A DNA stretch of 64,000 bases from Ceratobasidium sp. AG-K (lineage: Eukaryota; Basidiomycota; Agaricomycetes; Cantharellales; Ceratobasidiaceae), in assembly GCA_037039685.1 (NCBI GenBank), contig JAWNGF010000010.1:1674001-1738000 (forward strand), written 5' to 3'. Shown here piece after piece: positions 56,010 to 64,000 of this stretch. The translations under genes and the position numbers were made by a program. The notes under the pieces are model-generated. The model was given only the letters and a program-made list of their open reading frames with translations, did not search any database and was not told the origin of the DNA. Position 1 is the stretch's first letter. Every line of letters starts with the position of its first letter.

Positions 56010-58424
56010 CTACATTATGCCCACAGAAGTTCGCAGTGTGCCAACTTTGATTTTGCCAACGAGGCCAGTCGCTCCTAGTAGGCTTCAGCTGCAGCTGCGC
56101 GTCATCGCATTCGGGTTCCCGATAGGTGGACGTTGGTTAATAATCCGACTGGGAAAACTACATGTATACAAGCTGTGCCCTGGTTTACTCGCACACTGTA
56201 CTTGAGTGGTGCGTTTTTTCCACACGACCTTGTTGTAGAGCGTGTACTTGGAACCCGAATTGCGTGCGGGTTTCGTTTACGAAGGTGCATGCCCTCCATG
56301 CTTTGGATTCGCTCCCGCGTCTCCAGCACTCCTATCTGGTCCAAGGTATTTAGGAGATCTGGTTGCATACATCCAGAGTTTATGATTCACGTGAGCACAG
56401 CGACTGTAGATATGTGTTTTGAGTAGCTTTAAATCATTCCACAGACTGGAAAATTCCGTAGGCGAAATGTAGGGGCATGTGAGTAGTCTGTATTGTCGGA
56501 AAGAATCACACCGGAGAGCTCCTGGGAAGGAAACAAGGCTATATTCAAACAATCATGGGTGGTGGGTCAAGCCGCCTTGAGCCACGCAAATGCCACGCAT
56601 ACACTCAGACCAGACAACTTCAACCAAAAGCCTCAAACTCTCGTGGATATAATAGCATCGCCCTCTCGAATTCTTTTGGTTACTATACGTAGTTTTGTCT
56701 AGATATATGCGCATCGCGAGGCCAGGAGTACCTGGGCGACGACCCTTTAAATAAAAGCTTCGTTCTTCGACAATCATCCAGACGGATTAGGTTGGCTCTG
56801 CGAACGAGTATCGCATTGTGACGCGACAGTGAAGAATTTCGGAGTGGTAAAATGGGTTTATGGAGCCGGGGAAGGTAGGCTTCACCACAAGTGCAACGAC
56901 CAACTCAACAAAACTGGGGTGGACAAGAGTAACAAAAGGACCCCCGTCGATTAAATGACCTAATCCTCTACTGAGTTCAGCCTTCCTCATTGGAGCTCCG
57001 GCTCCGACGAACTACACCCGACAGGAGACATGACCATAGGGGCGAGGACCTCGGTGACCATGGTCCAGCTCGATCCTCCGGCCCCGCCCGCTCCCCGACG
57101 ATCGCGGCTTCTACTCCTATCTCCCAAGTCCCGTGAGCTCCGGCTGTTTGCTGTAGTGTTGGCTCAAGAGGCGCACAGAGGGTATAAATCAAGCCCGCCT
57201 CGATGCCAACTCTACCAACTCCATCTACTCTTCCCTCTCCTCCTCTGCCCTCTTCGACGCGATGCCTTGCTCTAGGACTCTCAGGTAGGTTGACCTACCA
57301 GTACCCTCTCCTCCACCACTCCATGCCACCCCCATCCTCCTCTACCCCCACTCTGTTCCATTCCATAGCTGCTGGGGTTTGCAGCGCAGCCGTGGATGGT
57401 GAACTGCCGCATCTGATGCGGTCTAGCGCTCACCTCAAGCAGTGAATGGTTAAAACCCCCATCCCGCTCCTTTTTCCTACGTTCTTCTTGTATATACTGT
57501 GCGTTCTTCGCCCTCTGGCTTGGCAGGGTGGCGGCTGCCTCTGGCGGCGGTTTTGTTTTGACTAGGGGATGGACTGGTGGGCACGGGGATGATTCGAGCT
57601 TAACCTCGAAGCTGGGGTCGCTATGGTGGAGCTTGATTGGGATGGAGCTGATTTTGTGTTTGCATCTGGGGACAGAATGGGAGTGCAGGGTACCGAGGTG
57701 TAATGGATTTGGTTTTGACAGGTGCTGCTTTATCTCGCGACCGTGACGACTGACGGCGGACGGTGATCTGACGAAAGACGTGCTTTACCGGTTGCACTGA
57801 GGTATTAGTGGGGTTAATCGGCCGCTTACGAGCAGAGAATTTGGATCTTATTGTGTGCCCCGCTGTACAATTAAAATTACTATCTAGTTCCTCGTGTCCT
57901 TTCAGTTGCGTGCGTCAGCTTTGACTCTCTCTTTGAACGAAAGAGGTCCTCAGGAAGTGCGAACGGCTTTCGGCGCGCATAATCTTGAACGCTATATTGA
58001 AATGTCTCGTACACGATGTGTGTTTGCTCTCGGACAATCGCCGGGTCGTGCGTGGGCATCTCATACCTCAATATATGCGTTCTGCGAGGGAAGACCTCTG
58101 CATCGGCCGGAGTCCTCACCGCCCGTGTATCGACCAAATCCGTCCAATTGATGAGCTCGCTTGCGTATTACAGGTCGCTCTTACATGCAATTTCGATTAA
58201 TCACCAGTCGGAACCAAACATGCACATATGCAAGGGCCGCGGATTGCGTCGCTATGAACCGCAGCCGCATAATGAATCTGAGCTCCTCACGCTGGAGGCC
58301 CCCATCATCTACTCACTTTCTCACCAATATCACCTTCAAACACCCTCGAACCACTTTTTTGTGTTACTATATTGCTACGCCTACATTGAACTATGAATAT
58401 ACCTCCAAAATTGACTATCGTGCC

Positions 58425-58591
58425 GGGTGGCTTGAAGGGACCGGATACTGGGTACAAAACCCCTCGCTCATATCCTACTTTGTTTCGGTTGTATCTTGTC
58501 CATTCTTACCTGCATCTCGTGTTTCAACCTGCGTTTTGTAGCTCCGACGCCTGTATACCACATTCAATCCTTCTCGCTTCTCTGTGCTTTG
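58425..58591 (+). repeat. 167-bp repeat, copy B
   Basis: Inverted partner of 55843-56009, with 2.4 kb between the copies. It is open in one frame (GPDTGYKTPRSYPTLFRLYL), but the frame is not supported by the flanks. Confidence 0.85.
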
Positions 58592-58810
58592 TATATACAG
58601 AGCCACCAACGTCTTCAGTCAAAGGGTACTCTCCCGTGAGAGGTTCCTTCCAACACCATCCGGTCACTCCTGGAAATGTGTTTGTAACGCAAGCCAGCCC
58701 GTAAGGATAAACCGGTCCATTATCAACAAGCCTAGGATGCGTACAGGTAGAGACGGTACACAGAGTACATAATTTTGTGCAGAGCGAACCACTGGCTATG
58801 TGCGTCTGAC

Positions 58811-59990
58811 CTAACGCCTTTCCTCGTACCTTCCACCTCCGCGTCCATCCTCATATCGGTCGTATCGGCCGCGTCCTCCTTCTTCATACCTTCCGCCGCG
58901 AGGTTCTTCGTAACGGCGTCGGTCATCGTAACCGCCGCGGTACCTTTGGAACTTGTCAGTCAAGAGCTTGGTTGGCTGGTTGGCTGCCTACCTATCATCT
59001 CGACCTTCGTAGCGTCCACGCTCCTCGTATCGGTCGTAACGCCCACGTTCTTCCCTTCCGGAGTAACGCGAATCGTACTCGCGCGGGAAGTATGGGCGTT
59101 CAGCGTATCTTTAGAATTTAATTTGGGTTTAATTTCGTGTTTTTCGGACAAATCACGAGACATACCTGTCCTCACGATATCCGCCTCCTCCTCCTCCTCC
59201 TCCATAACCACGGTCTTCTCGGCGGGCAGTTCCGAGGTACTTTCCTGGAGTAGGTGTCCGGGCACGGCCACGGCGAGCCTAAAAAACAGGTGAGCTGGTG
59301 AAAACTGGCGAGATGAACTACCGACCTTTTCGACCGTGAGAGGTTTGCCAGCGAGATCGGTGTTGTGCAAACCAGCAATGGCGGCTTCGGCGTCCTCGAC
59401 AGTGTCCATCGTGACGAATGCGAATCCGCGAGATTCGCGCGAGTGAGGATCGTAGACTACGGCCGCCTTTGCAACCTGTGGACACTTGTTAGCCCAGCCA
59501 ATCCAGAATTGTCTAGGGACTGATACCAACCTTGCCGTACTTGCCAAAGGCCTCCTCCAACATACGGTTGTCGACGCGACTAGATAGTCCAGATACGTGG
59601 AGATTGTTTCCGGGATTAGCGCCAGCGCCGCCACCTCCACCCCCGTTGGCTCTGTTTGGAAACTAGGTTTGAATTGTTCAATCGATGAGCAAACTGACGT
59701 ACCTTCCCCTGTCTTCGCCTCCACGTCCTGGGCTGCGGCTGCGGTCGCGTTGGCGATCACGCTCGTGTGGCGGCGGGGAGCGGTCAGCACGTGGCGCACT
59801 CCAGCCGTCGCAGCGGGTGCGACGGGATCGGAAGGTGCGGGCCAGGCTGAGGGTTGGGATGGTAGGCGAATGTGAGTTGGGTTGTAATTTGGGTTGAAGT
59901 GTAAAAAGATGCCGAAAAGTAACTGGCAGTCGACAACGCGCCGAATGTAGACGCTGACAGTGCCGGAGCAAATCTGTTTGTCATTTTACA
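58811..59990 (-). CDS. Tra2-like SR splicing factor
   Basis: Transformer-2-type proteins bind exonic enhancers through one RRM and promote splicing in the nucleus. Reading leftwards, an RS/RD-rich N-terminal region (DRSPPPHERDRQRDRSRSPG, near 59735-59795) is followed by the RRM: NNLHVSGLSSRVDNRMLEEA with RNP2 LHVSGL, then after an intron VVYDPHSRESRGFAFVTMDT with RNP1 RGFAFVTM, and DLAGKPLTVEK. After another intron comes RRGRARTPTPGKYLG, the Tra2 linker signature, and a Gly/Arg/Tyr-rich tail with stop TAG at 58811-58813. Six or so introns. The start codon could not be fixed; it lies in or upstream of about 59850-60300. The gene is divergent from the cytochrome oxidase gene. Confidence 0.82.
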
Positions 59991-60380
59991 CAACAGAGTC
60001 GTGATGAGGATGAGCGACCTTGGGTCGTAGAAAGTTGGACGGGCGACAATGTTGTGCATGACAAGCGCTCCAGCCGACACGATATTGTTGCAAAAGAGAG
60101 ATTGCCGCTGCTGTGTTGACTGACGTACCGTCGGTCATGTCTGTGACTATTGCTTGAGTTTTTGTTGTTTGCTGTCGTCGTCGGGACTGGAGCGTGTTGG
60201 CGGTAACGTCGTGTGTTTTGTAACCAGCGCACAGACCAGCCGACCGGCGCTTATCCCTGATGTGATCCGCCTCCTTAGGGCCGGCCCGGGAGTGCCCAAT
60301 CCCAGACCCCGACTTGCACAAAAATCTGACGTTGACCGCCGGCATTAATCTCAACGCCCCTTGTCCCTACTTCTGACAAA

Positions 60381-60996
60381 ATGAACTCTCGCATGCTCGC
60401 CCGCACTCTTCGCCCCGCTGCCCAGCTCACCCGTGCCCATGCCCCCCTCGCCCGCGTCGCCGGAGTGCGTGCGATGAGTGCCGGAAGCCATGCGCACGAG
60501 AACGAGTCGTTTGAAACATTTTCGGCCGTTATGAGCAGTTCTTTGGCCAGGTCCAGGACCTCTTTGAGCTCCAGCGCGGTCTCAACAACTGCTTTGCCTA
60601 TGATCTTGTCCCCAGTGAGTAGGACTGGTCCCTGGGCATCTGTGTGAACACAGATTGCGTGCGATAATTGCGAGCAGAGTTGGGATTGGATGTTGGATTG
60701 TTCATGAATGCTGTGCTGTGGTCGCACTCGAGTACTAATGTATTGGTGATCTCCAGGCCCTGGTGTCATCGAGGCCGCTCTCCGCGCCGCCCGCCGTGTT
60801 AACGACTATTCGACCGCCGTTCGCATCTTCGAGGGCATCAAGGCAAAGGTTGAGAACAAGGGCCAATACGAGGCTTACCTCGCTGAGCTCAAGTCTGTCA
60901 GGGAAGAACTTGGTTTGTCGCGTTCCCATGACGTCTATGCGCAAGTACTGACCATAGCACCTAGGCATCACCACAAAAGAGGAGCTCTACAATTGA
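60381..60996 (+). CDS. COX6: Cytochrome c oxidase subunit (yeast Cox6 / human COX5A) with an apparent 1-nt frameshift
   Basis: This nuclear-encoded subunit of complex IV sits on the matrix side of the inner mitochondrial membrane. The ATG at 60381 begins a basic targeting sequence (MNSRMLARTLRPAAQLTRAH). Mature sequence starts at HENESFETF, and the next conserved block, GRYEQFFGQVQDLFELQRGL and NNCFAYDLVP, is in another frame because a T-run at 60517-60522 appears one base short. An intron near 60616-60756 leads to PGVIEAALRAARRVNDYSTA and EGIKAKVENKGQYEAYLAEL, then a second intron, and ITTKEELYN with TGA at 60994-60996. The rest is intact and matches the family over its full length. A sequencing or assembly error in the homopolymer is more likely than a real null allele of a core respiratory gene. 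Confidence 0.85.
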
Positions 60997-61402
60997 GACC
61001 TCTATGGACGCATGAATTACTGTAGATCTCTGTGAGTTGCGTAATTACGTCTTACTGCATTTAGTCTAACAGGAATCGTATTCAGGCATCCTGTGAATTG
61101 CATTGTCCATAGCTTGAACGAATTCAAGATTTTTTTTCCACTTTCCAGTCGTCTTGTAGCGTCCAACTGCCAGTATTCACCTCCCGACATTCCCCGGTCA
61201 TCAATCACACGATTTGACTTCAGGTCCAATTCGCCACCTCATCGCCGTGTCCGTGCGCATCCGACCCTTGTTCAAGATAGTCAAGTATGCGGCAACTTTA
61301 CGATATAATAGACTCTTGCGACATTATGCGTCCTAGTGGTCGCAACTACATCTCGGGTTCTATCGATGTAAGTGCTGATTTCGGCGCTAAGCAATAACTA
61401 TC
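60997..61402. other. Intergenic between convergent genes, no gene seen
   Basis: The 3' flanks of COX6 (plus) and the SAP-domain gene (minus). No coding signal. Confidence 0.5.
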
Positions 61403-63990
61403 CTATAGCATGGCGTGCATATGCGAGATTCCCCACGCATCACACCCTATAAGCTTTTGCCATAGCTGCTCCAACCCTTTATCGCTGGTTCCAACCGGCA
61501 TGCCCGTATCTCGAAGCACGAAATACTCTCGTCCGGACGCCGTAAATACCAAGGCCAATGCCGGATGGAGCTCAAGTACTTTCCCTGGCGGCTCGTTGTG
61601 AGATGAACCGACTCCACCAAGTGGTGCCTAAACCGAATAAATGTTGAGTAATTGTACTTATCCTATAAATAGACTTACTCCGAGATGTAGAGCCCAAGAT
61701 GCCGCCGGATCCCAAACGTGGATCGCTCGTTTCCAGCTCCAGCGACCTCACGTGCCATGCCCACGACATCTTTATACCCGCCACTGACGCTATAATCCTT
61801 TCATCTCAGCATGCTTCTCCTCGGCTGCGATACCCCTTACCTATTCGGTTCGACGCACGATAGAGTATACCTTCTCGCGATCGTCTTTAACAACTCCACA
61901 TTTTGGCCACCCCCAAGCCCGCGCAACCAAAACGCGCTAATCCCGGCCACATACGTCTCGCGATCTCCACTTGTCATTGCATCTTTCAAGCTCGGCACTC
62001 CACCCAATTCGCACGCTCGAACATAGTTTGCCCAATCCACGCGCAGAGGGAGGTCACCGGGATCGACATGATCAAACACCTCGAGGTGAGGCCGGTTTAA
62101 GGCAACTCGCCGGCCCACCATGGGGGTATGAGGTGGAGCGTGCCCGATAACCTCGCCGGTATCGAACAGGACGTAGAAGGAGTCGATCTTCCGATTCGAT
62201 GCGGGTCGCGTAGTGGTTATCCTCCACACCTCGTTGGGTACGACTTCTTCCGCTCCAACGACCGTCGTATCGAGCCATTTGCGCGCTGGAGATGGATCTT
62301 GGTGTCTTTTGGCGAGCGTGAATACCACTCGGGTGGAGACGAATCGGAGGGCGACGGTCGTTTGGCGCTCATCGTCCGGGCTTGTCCACATTCTCCAGCT
62401 CAGTGGGTCGTGCGTTACTCCTAATATTTTCCTAGCCTCTTCGTGGGCACTGAAGAACCGTCCCAACCATGTCCGTTGAAAGGTATCACGCCGCTCGGCT
62501 GCTTCTTGTCGCCGGGCTTGAAGGTACGCCCACATACTCGTCATCCGAGGTTCTTTGATGTTTGTTCGGACGACTTCGAGGCGTTTGCCGGAAAAGTCAC
62601 GAATGAGTGTGTGCGTAGCGGAGAGATGTACTAGGAGGCTTGTTATTTCTAGATGCCTTGTGACATGTCAAAACTCACCGGCATATCTCCACGCTCGAGA
62701 CACTCTGGTACAAAGTGCCAAAATGCTTGAGTCGGATATACCACTAAATGCAACGCTCATCCGTTCGGCTTCACGTCGACGTGCCATCGACGGCGGTAGC
62801 GAAATTCGGGGAAACGAGGTGCATGGCGGGCGTGACGGAAAGTCGAGGCTTTTATCGATGACAAGAGGGACGCGTTCGTCCTGGCTATGGATATTCGCAA
62901 CTGGAGGCTTAAGTGGGCTCGTGCGAGGAGGGTGGAGAATGGTGGGTGCTTTGAATGTTTGTGGCTTGTAGGTCTGTGGCTTTCGAGCTGGAGCACTTAA
63001 TCGAGAGGTGCTTGTTGAGTGGTTTGGGGAGTCCGAGGTTGGGTCGTGTGTCGCATAGTTTGTCGTGTCTTGTAACAGGGGAGGTTTAGGAGGAGCGGGG
63101 CGCGTTGGGGCAGGCAGAGTTGGGCGAGACTCAGTCACCAACTTGGGACCAGTGGGAAGGCGCCTCGATGGTGAAGATTGTCTTGCGTTAGGCGCTATGG
63201 GAGGGCTCGTGATGATGGGGATGGCCGTTTCCGTACTGGCATGCAACTCGGCTGGCGCCGGTCTTGAGGAGCCTGCACCCAAACGCGATTTCGTCGTTAC
63301 TGGCGAAGGTTCAGGTAGTATGACCGACGATGCGTCACCCCGAGTACCCGACCGAGCCACTACCGGAGCTTCTCGCGAAATGGCACTATTCACCTTTTGT
63401 GTCGTCTTCACCCCGCCGTCCTGTTTTCCTCTTCTTTAATATGCAGCAAGGTTTGATGGAATTATTGCTCACCGCTATTGTCCTTTGCTTCTTGGCCGCC
63501 TTCTCATCTCCATTTTTCTTTGGTCGTTTTTTGGTATTGACTTTTGCCGCATTTGTATCGTCCGTTGTTACCTCTGGAACCTGCTTCGCGGTACTCTCCG
63601 CCGGTACTGCCAACTCTTTAACACTACTTGATAGCTCTTCCGCCAGCCCGGTAGCCTCTCCTATTATACTACCTGGAATTGGCTGAATGTATGCGCGCGT
63701 AAAACGCAGTTTGAGCCACCTCGTGCCCTCATCCAAGGAAACGACTGCCATACCTGTGCCCCAGTATGCGATTCTCCTGAATTATCATCAGCACTCGAGG
63801 CCCCAGCCACTGAGGCCCTGTTCAAGAACCATATAAATCAAGCACCAATATTCTCGAAGGAGACTACACCTCACAAGAGTCTACCAATCAAGAACTGCTT
63901 TGAGAGCTTCGAGTAACCGGATAGCTTCAGCTCCTTGCATCTGGCTTTGAGCTGTGCTATGTTTAGTTTCGATAAAGTTGTGGCGTCCAT
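61403..63990 (-). CDS. SAP-domain protein of unknown function with an F-box-like segment
   Basis: Four open frames join through GT-AG introns into one gene. From the ATG at 63990, MDATTLSKLNIAQLKARCKE and LSGYSKLSKQFLIGRLL form a SAP motif, a helix-extended-loop-helix that usually binds DNA. Introns near 63830-63885, 63680-63755 and 63435-63490 keep the frame into a Lys-rich basic block (NTKKRPKKNGDEKAAKKQRT) and a long Pro/Ser-rich linker. Then comes FSGISDSSILALCTRVSRAW, which resembles an F-box helix pair. A large C-terminal region (DTFQRTWLGRFFSAHEEARK, KWLDTTVVGAEEVVPNEVW, DVVGMAREVAGAGNERSTFG, EYFVLRDTGMPVGTSDKGLE) follows to the TAG at 61403-61405. I do not recognise the C-terminal domain. 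Size is about 760 residues. DNA binding and ubiquitin-ligase adaptor roles are inferences. Confidence 0.72.
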
Positions 63991-64000
63991 TTCCCCTCGC

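Larger units (their letters stand above)
55081..58810. other. Gene-poor stretch with an inverted repeat pair
   Basis: About 3.7 kb without a gene I can support. It contains two inverted 167-bp copies (55843-56009 and 58425-58591). At 57183-57189 there is TATAAAT followed by a CT-rich leader and an ATG at 57203, as in a strong fungal promoter, and GTAGGT near 57287 could end a short first exon. No recognisable protein follows. Confidence 0.5.

Noticed and set aside
63386..63751. A separate 121-residue gene starting MAVVSLDEGTRW.
   Set aside because: Its first codons lie in an intron of the SAP-domain gene. The rest is an exon of that gene.

Overview
The window looks like nuclear DNA of a filamentous basidiomycete, most likely an Agaricomycete close to Rhizoctonia / Ceratobasidiaceae (inference). 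The pointers are very intron-dense genes with introns of about 50-60 bp, a multi-exon laccase, a secreted GH3 beta-glucosidase, a STAND/HET-E-type WD40 array with near-identical repeats, a fungal-type FunK1 kinase fragment and a Ty3 chromovirus. There is no bacterial-style operon structure. Neighbouring genes are often divergent and share short promoters.

Layout. 1-2.0 kb: 5' part of the condensin gene smc4 (minus strand, runs off the left edge). 2.4-3.6 kb: a decayed Tc1/mariner DNA transposon. 4.1-6.5 kb: laccase. 7.4-14.6 kb: a nearly complete Ty3/Gypsy element with identical-length LTRs, a perfect 5-bp target duplication, gag, pol and an extra third ORF. 15.5-19.0 kb: GH3 beta-glucosidase. 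19.7-23.2 kb: NIPSNAP protein, a haloacid-dehalogenase-like hydrolase and a Rossmann-fold oxidoreductase. 23.2-31.7 kb: a gene-poor island of broken genes (FunK1 kinase, ADP-ribosylglycohydrolase, STAND/WD40). 31.7-33.0 kb: the N-terminal half of the peroxisomal receptor gene pex5, ending abruptly against the STAND remnant. 33.3-43.8 kb: housekeeping block (mitochondrial ribosomal protein mS23/RSM25, epoxide hydrolase, Rab5 GTPase, Mei2-like RNA-binding protein, GRAM-domain membrane protein). 44.0-45.3 kb: short-chain dehydrogenase pseudogene. 46.1-49.9 kb: RNF10-type E3 ligase and a Pho80/Pcl-like cyclin. 49.9-58.8 kb: mostly non-genic, with an FCP1/NIF-like phosphatase gene and a 167-bp inverted repeat pair. 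58.8-64.0 kb: Tra2-like splicing factor, cytochrome c oxidase subunit (yeast Cox6 / human COX5A), and a SAP-domain protein of unknown function.

The most notable points are these. (1) The Ty3 element carries a 12-nt primer-binding site that perfectly complements the predicted 5' end of its own RNA, the hallmark of Tf1-type self-priming. (2) All three nonsense mutations in the transposons and both LTR differences are CpG-to-TpG/CpA transitions. (3) The pex5 gene lacks its whole TPR half and abuts a STAND/WD40 remnant. (4) The WD40 array has a 387-bp higher-order repeat whose variation is confined to a few residues. (5) Rab5 appears to need a 6-nt microexon. Coordinates of multi-exon genes are start-to-stop spans. 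Splice sites were inferred by eye from GT-AG signals and family conservation.
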